From the NCBI GenBank assembly GCA_030267565.1, contig BRXU01000001.1, forward strand, positions 9,837,001 through 9,901,000: DNA of 64,000 nucleotides, read 5' to 3'. This DNA comes from Pleodorina starrii (Eukaryota; Chlorophyta; Chlorophyceae; Chlamydomonadales; Volvocaceae). The position numbers and the translations under genes are program-made. Positions 12,601 through 23,453 of the stretch are shown here, piece by piece; the stretch's first letter is position 1, and every line of letters begins with the position of its first letter. Under the pieces are notes generated by a model. It was not told where the DNA came from and ran no database searches. It saw only the letters and a list, made by a program, of their open reading frames with translations.

Positions 12601-14412
12601 GGGACCAGGCGTTGCATTCAGCTGCAAAGGGCGGCCACAAGGCTTACCGGCGCCGTTGCTGCAGCGTGCGGCATCCAGCGTCACCGGGACACATGCGAAG
12701 ATGGTTACGGCATAGGGCTGTGCTGAGCCTGTGCTGAGGCGTCGCCGAGATCGACCACCTACCGCTACTTCTTGAGGCGCTTCACCGCTACTTGAGGCGA
12801 CACCATCGCATGTGCGGGGTTACCCTTTTGTACTGTGCTCTACTACCGGTATTACACGCGGGGCGGGCTCGCCGCTCACGGTTCCGCTGCCGCCGTCCTG
12901 CTGCCCCTCTCTGTCGTCGCCGCTGCTGTTGCTGCCGCCTGCCTGTGACTGCCTGCCTGCCTGCATGTGTGTGCGTGCAGGGAGAAGGTGCTTGCCGCCC
13001 GGCTGCCGCTGCCGCTGGTGGTGATGCTGTGGGAGTTTGCGGTGGCGGTGGTGGCGGACGGGCTGCTCACCGGGCTGGCGGGGGTGCGCAAGTGCAGTCT
13101 GGAGGGGCGGGCCAACATGAACTTCGACCTCAACCACGTGGAGCGACAGGTGGGGCGCAGGGAGGGGGGGGGGAGGCGGGGGCCGAGGCAAGAGGGCGAG
13201 GTCATAGAGAGGCAAAGATGAACCGCAGAGGGCGGAGCGGAGGGGTCGGATCGGTGCGGGTAGACGGACAGACGGACGGGAAAGGGGGTGGGGTGAGGCG
13301 GGGCGGGGAGGGCAAACGGGCGGCCAAGGCAGGGCGGCGCGGGAAAGGCGAGCAGCAGGGGTGAAGGCGGTGAAGGCGGTGGGGTGGGTGGAGCGGGTTG
13401 TAGAGATCATCTGTCCACGGTCCGCCACCCGGCGGACCTGCCTGCCACGCGGCTCTGCGCCACGCCCCTCATCTCATCACGCCCCGCATGCCTTGTCCCG
13501 CCGACCTGCCCCGCCTGCCGTCTCCCGCATGCGCGCACCTCGCGATGTACGACGTGATCCGTGATCAGATCCGCGCCATGGGTCCGCCCAACTTCAAGCC
13601 CGCCGCGCTGGCGCCCGTGGACGCCTACATCAAGGCGTTCTACCTGCCCTGGGAGGAGCTGCCGAGGTGGTGCCAGGTGGGCGGACCGGGGGGCGGGGGA
13701 GGATGAAGGGGCGGCGGGCGAAAGCGAAGCGCGGGGACCAGCAAGCGAAGCGCGGCAGGGGCCAGGGAGAACGGATGGAACTGGGGGGTTTGGGAAATGG
13801 GGAGGGGCCGTGGCAGGGGGCCGGTGCGGGGGCACCTAAGGGCAATACGGGTAGGAGAGGGCAGAGAGGGGCTCCCCTCTGCGCGAGGCGGCGTGTGGGC
13901 AAAGAAGCCACGCGGTGGGCTTCAGTGAACGGGTGGAGCGAGCGTTGGAGCGTGCTGCTGTCCCGGGCGAGGGGAGCAGGGAGTATGGCGATTTGTGATT
14001 GGGGTTGGGGGGGGGGGTGTTTGGGGACCAGCAAACCGGGAACGTACGTGTTTGATACTTGCAAAGGTCGCTTTGCTGTTTGGCGGGGCGACGTGGCAGG
14101 CTGGGAAAACAGCCCGTGCTTGGATCCCGGACTCCGCCGCACCACGATCCAAGCGCCATACCGCGCCACACCCGCTTCATGTGAACCCTGCGGGCCTACC
14201 CCGCGCCCCGCCGTTGAGCCCCGCTTCCCTACCTCCTTACCCATCTCGCCCCCGCCCCTGCGTCGCACCATCAGACCCACGTGGCCGAGTACGGCAAGCA
14301 GCGTCTGTTCACGCTGGTGGAGGTGTCAGCGGAGTTCAACAAGGTCAAGCGGGGCCAGAAGAACGAGGTGCTGGAGCTCATCGAGGCCACCGACCCCACA
14401 AAGAGCTTCTGA
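648..14412 (+). CDS. VPS50: VPS50 / syndetin (EARP tethering complex subunit), 5' partial
   Basis: Exons: 648-725, 1452-1639, 2313-2400, 3067-3180, 3806-3936, 4485-4699, 5234-5307, 5628-5720, 6078-6152, 6962-7051, 7552-7706, 8043-8498, 8840-9035, 9441-9608, 9873-9953, 10780-11025, 11546-11662, 12286-12410, 12981-13149, 13569-13676, 14275-14412. They total 3105 nt, keep phase at every junction and give 1034 residues plus TGA. The first exons read like the VPS54-type N-terminal coiled region (RKQSFMELMEVISKIKRARD). The last ones match the syndetin C-terminal domain (CSLEGRANMNFDLNHVE, then VDAYIKAFYLPWEELPRW). By family knowledge syndetin joins VPS51, VPS52 and VPS53 in the EARP complex, which tethers vesicles for endocytic recycling. 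The exon at 8043-8498 adds an Ala/Gly-rich insert not expected in animal or plant homologues. The N-terminus is missing. Syndetin is preferred over VPS54 because of the C-terminal match. Confidence 0.88.
2246..2304 (+). repeat. Intronic short repeat, family 1
   Basis: Core CTCCGCTGCGGTATCTTCC preceded by a GGGTCCG/CGCTGACGCC block. It ends a few bases before the CAG acceptor of the exon at 2313, in the sense direction of VPS50. Confidence 0.7.
4095..4174. repeat. (GGGAC)16 microsatellite in a VPS50 intron
   Basis: Sixteen uninterrupted GGGAC units lie between exons 3806-3936 and 4485-4699. The unit is the reverse complement of the CCCGT pentamer that makes up the large array at 54441-56010. 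Confidence 0.95.
4394..4455 (+). repeat. Intronic short repeat, family 1
   Basis: Contains CGCTAACGCCGTCTCC followed by TTCGCTGCGGTGTC and a T-rich tail. It lies about 30 bp before the acceptor of the VPS50 exon at 4485. Confidence 0.75.
6898..6950 (+). repeat. Intronic short repeat, family 3
   Basis: Reads AACGTCCGCAGTGACTCATT, then a TATATAAAG segment and GGAGCATATCACTCCCTG. It abuts the acceptor of the VPS50 exon at 6962. The other copies are at 50603-50654 and 57833-57889. Confidence 0.85.
8764..8803 (+). repeat. Intronic short repeat, family 2
   Basis: Reads TACCGTTCACGGGCTCCGGC followed by TGATCTGCGGATAATCCCCC. It lies in the VPS50 intron before the exon at 8840. Confidence 0.75.
9344..9384 (+). 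repeat. Intronic short repeat, family 2
   Basis: Its first 20 bases (TACCGTTCACGGGCTCCGGC) are the same as in the copy at 8764, then CTACACGTGGATAACCCCCC. It lies in the VPS50 intron before the exon at 9441. Confidence 0.85.
11493..11545 (+). repeat. Composite family 2 + family 1 repeat ending at a 3' splice site
   Basis: GGCCTATACGTGGATAACCCC (family 2) runs straight into GTGGTATCTTCTTTTTTACC (family 1 tail). The last bases are the CAG acceptor of the VPS50 exon at 11546, so the repeat supplies the polypyrimidine tract. Confidence 0.8.
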
Positions 14413-15684
14413 GCGAACTTCTCGAGAGCTTCTGCGCCTGGTGCGCCCGTTGCGTCCCCTTCACACGATGGGGAAGGAGAGGGAGGGAGGGGAGGGAAGG
14501 TGGCGGGGCCCCGGCTGGCGCAGCAACCGGTCTGGCGCGTGCTACACAGGGAGGAGGAGGGGAAGGCGGGAGGCAGCGGGCCCCAAATGTTCTTCCGCAC
14601 CAGGGGCGAGGCCGGCCGGGGGGATGGCGCCTCGCCTCGTTGGCAGCGGCACACCAGGCCCACAGGAGGGAGGCGGTGACCTCAGACCTCGGGGACGAAA
14701 GGTCCAGTCCTGGGGCTGTCAAGGTGGGTGGGGGGGGGAAGGAGGGCAGTGCGGTGTTGTCCGCATGAGCGGGACGTCATTTGGGGATGCCCGAGCGAGC
14801 GCGTGTGTGTATGTGTGTACGGCTGTGGTGCACTGAAACTACGGCGACCAACGGCTAGCTGGTTGCGCGGGGGTGTCAGCGGATTCGGGTGACGAGTGTG
14901 GCGGTGCCGACAGCGGTGCAGAGCACATGACGACGACGCATGGGCGCCGCGGAAACAGGGAAGAGGTGAGGTCAAGCTGATCCGGCCGGAGCCGAGGAGG
15001 GGGCGTTCGTGCGCGTGTCCGTGCAGGGCGTTACGGAGGTCGACGTTGAGCAGCCTAGCAGGTACGCCGCCTATGAGGGACGGGGGAGGGTTTGGAGGTT
15101 CTCGCGCTTGAGGCGGTCACGTCGGTAGGACCTGCACGACCCACCTCGTGCGGGCCGTGTGGACACAGCTTGTTTTGCGGTGACTTTCACTTTCTGTAGG
15201 AGCCATGGGCGGGCCTCGGAAGCGCCAACAGGGCACGCAGTGCTTTTGATTTCGACCTCGCGCATTCGGTGGGGGCACAGGATCGCGCTGCGGGCACGGG
15301 GCCCGCCTGGGCAGCCGCCGCGAGGTGGTGCGGCTCCAGAGGCACGCCGAGTGACGTGCACTGAACATTTTAGATTACATTTCGCTGAGCGCGGAAGTTC
15401 CGACGCCGCGTGTTGCGCTAGGGAACGGATCACCGTGAGGAACTACATACTGGGTTCGGCTCCTTCGTCACGCCGCCAGTCATCCGGCCCCACAACATGA
15501 AAAGCCGTCCGCCGCAGCCCTAGCTGAGTGGCGCCGCGTCAAAATAAAAGCAGTACGCGCGCACAGGGCACCACCGCGCGATGCCAAGGGCTCAATGAAT
15601 GTCACCAACGCGCCAGCGTTCCCGTACGACAGGTAGGACAGGCTTTTGCATCGCAGGTCATTACGCTGCTTACCAACCAAACAA
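14413..15684. other. Intergenic region between VPS50 and the palindrome
   Basis: No exon or RNA gene recognised. It includes the presumed VPS50 3' UTR and a less GC-rich stretch from about 15350 up to the palindrome arm. Confidence 0.5.
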
Positions 15685-18600
15685 GCGCCGGCGCCATGCC
15701 GGTGCCTAACTAGATTTTCCACGCGTCCACATACTGCAAAGGAACCTGAACCCGCCACAACCCGTCACCAGGGCGCGCCACCAACCAGCGTCAAGCTGCC
15801 CGATCAAGGAACAAGACGGTCCTACTTTCAATGGACTAGGGCTTACTGTAATCACTACTGATGACGTACCAAAACCATTGCCGTACTGCGCGCAGAGCCG
15901 TTCTGCAGATAAACAAGGGTTCATTGCAGTCTGCCCTGGCTTCGTTGAACGGCAAGCATACACGTGCGCGCTCCCCACCCTACTGCGGGGCCCCCATATC
16001 ATATCACACACCCCACCCGGACTTCGGCACGAGGCGGGGTTGCAGCACTCGTACAGCCCCACACTCCGGCCCTGCGTCCCAGGTCGTCCACACTTGCGCC
16101 GCGCAACGGCAGTCTCGTCTGCCCAATCAGATGACACAGATGACCCTTAAACCCGGCCAGTCCATGGGCCATTTTTAGGGCGCAACTTAACCCAGCCTGC
16201 GCAGTGCCAGGGCCGCCGAGGGCCGCGCGGCGGGCTTGTCCTCGTTGCAGCACGCGATCATGACGGCCGCCAGCGGCTTGAGCACCTGGCCGAGCGCCTT
16301 CTCCGCTGCCTCGAGCTCCTCGGGCTGCTCGTCCAGGGCGGCGGCGAGCCGGTCGCGGACGTCGCTGACCGCCATGAGGATGCAGCGGCCGCAGCTGTAC
16401 ATGTCCGAGCGCGAGTCGGCCCACAGGCCGTCAGCCTGCTCCGGCGCTGCGTAAAAGGGCGTGCCGCGCGACTCGTTCGCCGAGATCGTCTTGCCCAGCT
16501 CGCAGGGCCGCACCTCGGCCGCGTCGATCAGCTGCCACCTCGCCTTGACGTGGTCGTAAACCATGTTCTCCAGCTTGTGGTCTGCGGGGGGGGGGAAAGA
16601 GAGGGAGCGAGGGGCAGAGAGGTGAGGCGGGGTGAGGCGCACGCCAGAGGTTCCGAACCCTGCAAAGGTCCCGGCTGCACGTTTGCTGGAACCCACAAGA
16701 TTACCGAAATTGCCCGTATGCACCCAGGACCCCGACGGACGGACCCACACCGCCTTCACTCTCGTTCCCCGTTCAGGCCCCCGCCCGCCCACGCGCAGAC
16801 AGCACGCACCCCGTCACCCCCCTATGCATCCATCTCCCGCCTTCGGCCACTCACCAAGCACGTATCCCCGCTTGTGCGCCTGGCCGACCAGCGAAAACAT
16901 GTCGCGTGCGATGCGGGTGATCATGCCCGCCAGCTCCTTCACCGCCGACTGCAAGCTGCGCTTGCCGGCCTTGAACGCGGCGAGCAGTGGTGTCGCTACG
17001 TGGTCGATGTACTGCCCGGCGTCGCCGGACGGATAGTACGGAAAGACGGCGATGATCTCGCGGTCGGGGAGAGTGTCGTTGTCGTCCTCCGCGGCGTCGG
17101 TCTCGCGCGAGTACGGCCGCTCGACCACCATCAGCGGCTGCACGAAGATGCCCGGCAGCCGCGCAATGGTGGCCGCCTCGCGCCGCGCCTCCTTCTCCGT
17201 GACGATCATGATGCCCTCCTCGGCGGCGGCGCTGTCCGTGCAGCGCAGACGCGCCTCGAGAAGCGCCGCTCGCCGCGCCGAGTGGAAGGGGATCTGCTTG
17301 GCCACTGCGCCCTCCGCACCGCGCCGCCGAACCAGGAGCACGCCGCTGTCCCACTGGGACATCGGGGCCTTGAGCATCGGGGCAGCAGAGTTGGGGCGCC
17401 TTGGGTCCAGAAACAGCGGCAGCTGAATGGCGCTAGACGGAGACGATGATGACGGAGACGACGACGGCGAGCAGCGGCCGTTGGCGGTTGGTGCGCAGGG
17501 CGAAGACGTGGCGGAGCGGGAGGTGGTGGTGGAGGCACGGCGCGCCGCAAAGGCGGTGGGGGCGGCGGGGCATACCTTGCTCCTGTTGGCGGCCGCGCCT
17601 GCGGGTGAAGATGCGGCGGCGAACGCTGCCCTGGTACTGGCAGCTGGAGAGACGGCCGGGGAGGCGCGGACTGCTGCGCGGCCGGCGCCTGATGCCTTGC
17701 TGGCGGTGGCGGCGGTGGAGGACGAGGAGGTGGTGGGCCTGCTGGCCGCGGCCGCGGCGGCGGTTCTGGTGGCGGTGGTGGAGGCGGCGGAAGCAGCGAT
17801 GGCCGAGGTGCTCTTAACGATACGGGGAGTCGCCGTCGCCGTCGCCGTGCCGTTGCGGAGCGCAGTTGCACGCAGGTTCCCAACGCTTGGCTTGGCCGTC
17901 AGTGCCGGTGCGGCCGTCGTGGAGGCCTTGGAAGCACAGGCAGCACCGGAGGCCTTTGCCAAGGACCTGAACCAGTAAAAGCGGGACAGCACAGCGCAGA
18001 GGCATATGGGTTATATGAAAGGAGGAGGGTGATGAGGGGCACACCGGGCGAGCCCCGCAGCAGGTGGGTGTCAAGGAATACACTGCTGGCTCAAGCACAC
18101 AAGCAGCGGGCCCGCCGCCTGAGCGCAGGCTGCAAGGGGAGGTCTATGACCTGCCGCAGGCGGGTCCTAATTAAACATTGAATGAATTAAGGCAGACCAG
18201 CAGCGCAAAGGCGCGCTTAGGCGCCGTCGTTCCGACACTAAGCCCTCAAAGCAGGGCAGCCCTGCCTCAAAGGACGCGACTCCAGATGCCACACCCGACA
18301 CACGCACCCCGAATATCCCAACCATAACACCTGCAACAATTCATTTTAGGCAGTCAGGCAAGCTCCCAGGCCAGGAGCACCCACCTTTTGGTTTTGAGAT
18401 CACTAATTTCGGTGACGGGGTCGCGGGTCCCGAATGAAATCTTGGTGAGCGTCCTAAAAACATTTCACAGGATGAGAAATGTAAGACGAAAGATGCAGTT
18501 GAGGCCGTTTCTCGGGTGCTGGGCCGCTTGCGCTGCGACGCCATGTATCAATCTCCCTGACGAAGTGCATCCCAAGAGGCTCACCGAGGAGGGCGTTCCC

Positions 18601-18945
18601 AGCCTCCAGCAGCCTTGCCCATCGCCTTGGTGGAGTCCTTGAAGAGCATCTGAGGAACAGTTGACGCCATTCTGCTATCGGAGAAAACCGAAAGCCTTAG
18701 AGCTAGGGCCGATAGCGGCCTTTGCTTGCTCGTTGGTTGCAGGTGGCCTAGGCAATTTAGCGTCGATAATAGACACCAATGCCCGAGGCTTGCAAGGCAG
18801 AAGGAGAGAGAGAGAATGATGGAAACTTGAGCGAGAGTGCTTGCGTTGTGGGAGTATGACAGGGCGGGTCTGAGTATTGAGTGCCTGATAGTCTGATATT
18901 GAATGCCTTGGGTCCGGTGGCGGAGTAACAGCGGGGGGCCTTACT
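15685..18945. repeat. Left arm of a 3.26-kb-arm palindrome
   Basis: The arm reads in reverse complement as 19007-22265. The outer end is fixed by GCGCCGGCGCCATGCC at 15685 against its complement ending at 22265. The inner end is fixed by GGCCTTACT against AGTAAGGCC. The outer part with kinase exons 3 and 4 is nearly identical between arms, while the inner third (exons 1-2 and the shared promoter side) carries many substitutions and small indels. The arm holds one complete kinase-like gene. Confidence 0.93.
16187..18670 (-). CDS. Protein-kinase-like protein, left palindrome copy
   Basis: Exons on the minus strand: 18670-18585, 18453-18385, 17966-16855, 16581-16187. They keep phase and give 553 residues. 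Exon 1 starts with MASTVPQMLFKD. Exon 3 begins with an Ala/Ser/Thr-rich stretch of about 170 residues, then the kinase N-lobe (GAVAKQIPF, with the likely VAIK lysine). Exon 4 has the catalytic-loop remnant DHKLENM, APE-type GTPFYAAPEQ, SDMYSCG and a late Arg (RPSA). The HRD His-Arg pair is missing (GYVLDHKLEN) and DFG is replaced by DAA, so activity is doubtful. It lacks one Ile present at the exon 3/4 junction of the right copy. The family is not identified beyond the kinase fold. The first two exons were accepted because the same exons, in the same phase, occur in the right arm with mostly conservative changes. Confidence 0.72.
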
Positions 18946-19006
18946 AATCGTGCGGGGTGGCTGCAGTTGCGGAAGTTACATCGTACAGCCAGTTCTTGCG
19001 GCGGCC
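18946..19006. other. Central spacer of the palindrome
   Basis: About 61 bp without inverted symmetry separates the two arms. The two kinase-like genes start about 275 bp to either side of it, so this spacer with its flanks is the shared divergent promoter region. No TATA box was recognised. Confidence 0.7.
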
Positions 19007-22000
19007 AGTAAGGCCCCGCGCCTCGTTGGTACTCACCCACCGGACCCAAGGCAATCCTTGTCAGACTCCAAACCCGCCCTGGCACACGTCTCTCCTGCAA
19101 CGCAAGCACTCTCGCTCAAGTTTCCATCATTCTCGCACTATCTCTCTCTTCTTCTGCCTTGCAAGCCTCAGGCACCGGTGTCTATTACCGACGCTTGTTT
19201 GCTTAGGCCTCCTGCATCTCACGAGCAAACAAAGGCCGCTATCGGCCCTAGCTCTAAGGCTTTCGGTTGTCTCCGATAGCAGAATGGCGTCAACTGTTCC
19301 TCAGATGCTCTTCAAGGACTACACCAAGGCGATGGGCAAGGCTGCTGGAGGCTGGGAACGCCCTCCTCGGTAAGCCCCTTGGGATGCACTTCGTCAGGGA
19401 GATTGATACATGGCGTCGCAGCGCAAGCGGCCAAGCACCTGAGAAACGGCCTCAGCTGCATTTTTGTCTTAGCGTTCTCATCCTGTATGATGTTTTCAGG
19501 ATGCTCATCAAGACTTCATTCGGGACCCGCGACCCCGTCACCGCCATTAGTGATCTTAAAACCAAAAGGTGGGTGCTCCTGGCCTGGGAGCTTGCCTGGC
19601 TGCCTAAGAATATTTTAAGAATCGTTTGAGGTGTTATGTCTGGGATATTCGGGGTGCGTGTGTCGGGAGTGGCATCTGGAATCGCGTCCTTTGAGGGCTT
19701 CGTGTCCGTCATGCCTTGACGCACGCGGAGCGACGGCGCCTGCGCGCGCCTTTGCGCGTATGGTATGCATTAGTTCATCAATGTATAAAATGGTCCCGCT
19801 TGCGGCAGGCCATACACCTCTCCTTGCAGCCTGCGCTAAGGCGGCGGGCACGCTACTTGAGCCAGCAGTGCATTCCTTGAAACGGACCTGCTGCGGGGCT
19901 CGCTCGATGTGCCCCTCACTACCCTCCTCCTTTCATATAACCCATATGCCTCTGCGCTGTGCTGTCCCGCTTTTACTGGTTCAGGTCCTTGGCAAAGGCC
20001 TCCGGTGCTGCCTGTGCTTCCAAGGCCTCCACGACGGCCGCACCGGCACTGACGGCCAAGCCAAGTGTTGGGAAACTGCGTGCAACTGCGCTCCGCAACG
20101 GCACGGCGACGGCGACGGCGACTCCCCGTATCGTCAAGAGCACCTCGGCCATCGCTGCTTCCGCCGCCTCCACCACCGCCACCAGAACCGCCGCCGCGGC
20201 CGCGGCCAGCAGGCCCACCACCTCCTCGTCCTCCACCGCCACCACCGCCAGCAAGGCATCAGGCGCCGGCCGCGCAGCAGTCCGCGCCTCCCCGGCCGTC
20301 TCTCCAGCTGCCAGTACCAGGGCAGCGTCCGCCGCCGCATCTTCACCCGCAGGCGCGGCCGCCAACAGGAGCAAGGTATGCCCCGCCGCCCCCACCGCCT
20401 TTGCGGCGCGCCGTGCCTCCACCACCACCTCCCGCTCCGCCACGTCTTCGCCCTGCGCACCAACCGCCAACGGCCGCTGCTCGCCGTCGTCGTCTTCGTC
20501 ATCATCGTCTCCGTCTAGCGCCATTCAGCTGCCGCTGTTTCTGGACCCAAGGCGCCCCAACTCTGCTGCCCCGATGCTCAAGGCCCCGATGTCCCAGTGG
20601 GACAGCGGCGTGTTCCTGGTTCGGCGGCGCGGTGCGGAGGGCGCAGTGGCCAAGCAGATCCCCTTCCATTCGGCGCGGCGAGCGGCGCTTCTCGAGGCAC
20701 GTCTGCGCTGCACGGACAGCAACGCCGCCGAGCAGGGCATCATGATCGTCACGGAGAAGGAGGCGCGGCGCGAGGCGGCCACCATTGCGCGGCTGCCGGG
20801 CATCTTCGTGCAGCCGCTGATGGTGGTCGAGCGGCCGTACTCGCGCGAGACCGACGCCGCGGAGGACGACAACGACACTCTCCCCGACCGCGAGATCATC
20901 GCCGTCTTTCCGTACTATCCGTCCGGCGACGCCGGGCAGTACATCGACCACGTAGCGACACCACTGCTCGCCGCGTTCAAGGCCGGCAAGCGCAGCCTGC
21001 AGTCGGCGGTGAAGGAGCTGGCTGGCATGATCATCCGCATCGCACGCGACATGTTTTCGCTGGTCGGCCAGGCGCACAAGCGGGGCTACGTGCTGATTGG
21101 TGAGTGGCCGGCGGCGGGTGATGGATGGATAGCAGGGTGACGGGGTGCGTGCTGTCTGCGCGTGGGCGGGCGGGTGTGGCCTTAGAGTGAAGGCGGTGTG
21201 GGTCCGTCCGTCGGGGTCCTGGGTGCATACGGTACGCAATTATTGGTAATCTTGTGGGTCCCAGCAAACGTGCAGCCGGGACCTTTGCAGGGTTCGGAAC
21301 CTCTGGCGTGCGCCTAACCCCGTCTCACCTCTCCGCCCCTCGCTCCCTCTCTTGCCCCCCCCCCGCAGACCACAAGCTGGAGAACATGGTTTACGACCAC
21401 GTCAAGGCGCGCTGGCAGCTGATCGACGCGGCCGAGGTGCGGCCCTCCGAGCTGGGAAAGACGATCTCGGCGAACGAGTCGCGCGGCACGCCCTTTTACG
21501 CAGCGCCGGAGCAGGCTGACGGCCTGTGGGCCGACTCGCGCTCGGACATGTACAGCTGCGGCCGCTGCATCCTCATGGCGGTCAGCGACGTCCGCGACCG
21601 GCTCGCCGCCGCCCTGGACGAGCAGCCCGAGGAGCTCGAGGCAGCGGAGAAGGCGCTCGGCCAGGTGCTCAAGCCGCTGGCGGCCGTCATGATCGCGTGC
21701 TGCAACGAGGACAAGCCCGCCGCGCGGCCCTCGGCGGCCCTGGCGCTGCGCAGGCTGGGTTAAGTTGCGCCCTAAAAATGGCCCATGGACTGACCGGGGT
21801 TAAGGGTCATCTGTGTCATCTGATTGGGCAGACGAGACTGCCGTTGCGCGGCGCAAGTGTGGACGACCTGGGACGCAGGGCCGGAGTGTGGGGCTGTACG
21901 AGTGCTGCAACCCCGCCTCGTGCCGAAGTCCGGGTAGGGTGTGTGATATGATATGGGGGCCCCGCAGTAGGGTGGGGAGCGCGCACGTGTATGCTTGCCG

Positions 22001-22265
22001 GTCAACGAAGCCAGGGCAGACTGCAGTGAACCCTTGTTTATCTGCAGAACGGCTCTGCGCGCAGTACGGAAATAGTTTTGGTACGTCATCAGTAGTGATT
22101 ACAGTGAGCCCTAGGCCAATGGAAGTAGAACCGTCTTGTTTCTTGATCGGGCACCTTGACGCTGGTTGGTGGAGCGCCCTGGTGACGGGTTGTGGCGGGT
22201 TCAGGTGCCTTTGCAGTATGTGGACGCGTGGAAAATCTAGTTAGGCACCGGCATGGCGCCGGCGC
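19007..22265. repeat. Right arm of the palindrome
   Basis: Reverse complement of 15685-18945. No target-site duplication is visible next to the outer ends: the flanks are ACAA on the left and TCACG on the right. Confidence 0.93.
19284..21763 (+). CDS. Protein-kinase-like protein, right palindrome copy
   Basis: Exons 19284-19369, 19500-19568, 19985-21099 and 21369-21763 total 1665 nt, giving 554 residues and TAA. All junctions keep phase (2, 2, 1). Exon 1 encodes MASTVPQMLFKDYTK and exon 2 SFGTRDPVTAISDLKTK, followed by the Ala/Ser-rich linker. The kinase part has GAVAKQIPF, an Arg/Glu-rich helix C (EKEARREAATIARL), LIDHKLENM, LIDAAEV in the DFG position, GTPFYAAPEQ and SDMYSCGRCILM. Asp, Lys and Asn of the catalytic loop are kept, but HRD is LID and DFG is DAA, and no Gly-rich loop is visible. 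This fits a pseudokinase or a very divergent kinase. Compared with the left copy it differs in exon 2 (MLIKTS here, TLTKIS there). The two copies together suggest a recent inverted duplication. Confidence 0.74.
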
Positions 22266-23453
22266 TCACGTAGGTGTCGGGGGCGACGAACCCCCCGGCG
22301 ATGCAGCAGCCTGTCGTTCCTATCTGTCTATGGGGTATCGTCGATTCGGAACTGGATGGCCGATTATTAGCCCGTGGATGCCCGAAACGACCAATGGGTA
22401 ATTTATTTGCAGCTTGTGACTACTAGTAAAACAGTGTGCGTATGCATGTGCTGGGCCACGCGCTACCTGCGGGCGATGATCAACTGCGGCGACGAGTCGG
22501 ATGACAGCCGCTATCCAGAGATCGGACGCCTGGGATACACGGCAGCCCGCTTACGATGTAACGAACGGACACCGGGAGGAGCGACCCCACGGCCACATAC
22601 ATATACTGTATGTGTGCGCATCGCATGGCACTTGATGTGACCTTTTGCAGAGGCCGTTTCTTGGTGTGTCTCGCACTGCTGTAACAGCGAAGGACAGGTG
22701 ACCGGCCGATATGAGATCGGAGTTGCCTGTTGTCTGGCTCCGGCCTATCCATGGATAACCCCGAAACCTCCCACTCACGCACATAGTACATTCGTACACC
22801 AAATACTTCCCCATCTTGCACACGAGAGGGGCACAGGGGCCTGCCGCGCAGAGGAGATATGCGCCCCCCTCCACCCCCAAATATAATACATGTCGACCCC
22901 GCCCAAAGGGGGTGGGGGCCCACGCGCCTTGAACCTTGGCGAAGGCTCGCCTGCTGCAGTGCGTACAAACGGCAGACGGTGCACAGCTCCGGCCCACCCC
23001 CACCCCCACCCCTCCGTCCACCCTCCCTAGTCCCTACACGGACTGTTTCTCTCTCCTTACCCTCCCTTTGTCCTCGGGCGCGGGGGGCACTGCGTCGTCT
23101 GCCTACGGCCACAAGGTGGAACCGTCACCTGGCGCACAGCTGCCCAGCACCCGGGCGGCCTCCGCCCCACCCCCACCCCCTCACCCCCAACCCCAGCTCT
23201 ACGGCGGGCGGTGAACCCCCTGCGCCCTGCGACCAGCTTCTGCTTCATGCTCCGTCTCCGGGCCTCTACCCCTCCTCCCTCCCTTCCATCCTTCCTTCCT
23301 TCACACTCGTCCCCCTCCTCCCTCCGTCCAGTCCCTCCCGAGGGACCTCACAAAGGCCCTCTCCGACCAAAGCCCTCTCCTCACCACCACACACCCTCTC
23401 ACACACACATTAGTCTGCGCCGACAGCGGGGCATCGCGCCGCCATCGCCTATT
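22266..23453. other. Region between the right kinase-like gene and DEG1
   Basis: No coding exon recognised. It holds the 3' flanks of two convergent genes and one family 2 repeat (22736-22763). From about 22980 it is C-rich low-complexity DNA that may be DEG1 3' UTR. Confidence 0.5.
22736..22763 (+). repeat. Short repeat, family 2, outside a recognised intron
   Basis: Reads GGCTCCGGCCTATCCATGGA followed by TAACCCC. It is the one family 2 copy not inside an intron of an annotated gene. Confidence 0.7.

Noticed and set aside
17427..20524. Ala/Val/Glu-rich frames of about 183 codons antisense to exon 3 of both kinase-like genes, starting MALDGDDDD
   Set aside because: They are complementary shadows of the Ala/Ser/Thr-rich linker. 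Identical pairs are expected from the palindrome and there is no independent support.
15685..22265. Transposon with long terminal inverted repeats
   Set aside because: No transposase, no terminal motif and no target-site duplication next to the arms; the arms are filled by an ordinary spliced gene. An inverted segmental duplication is simpler.
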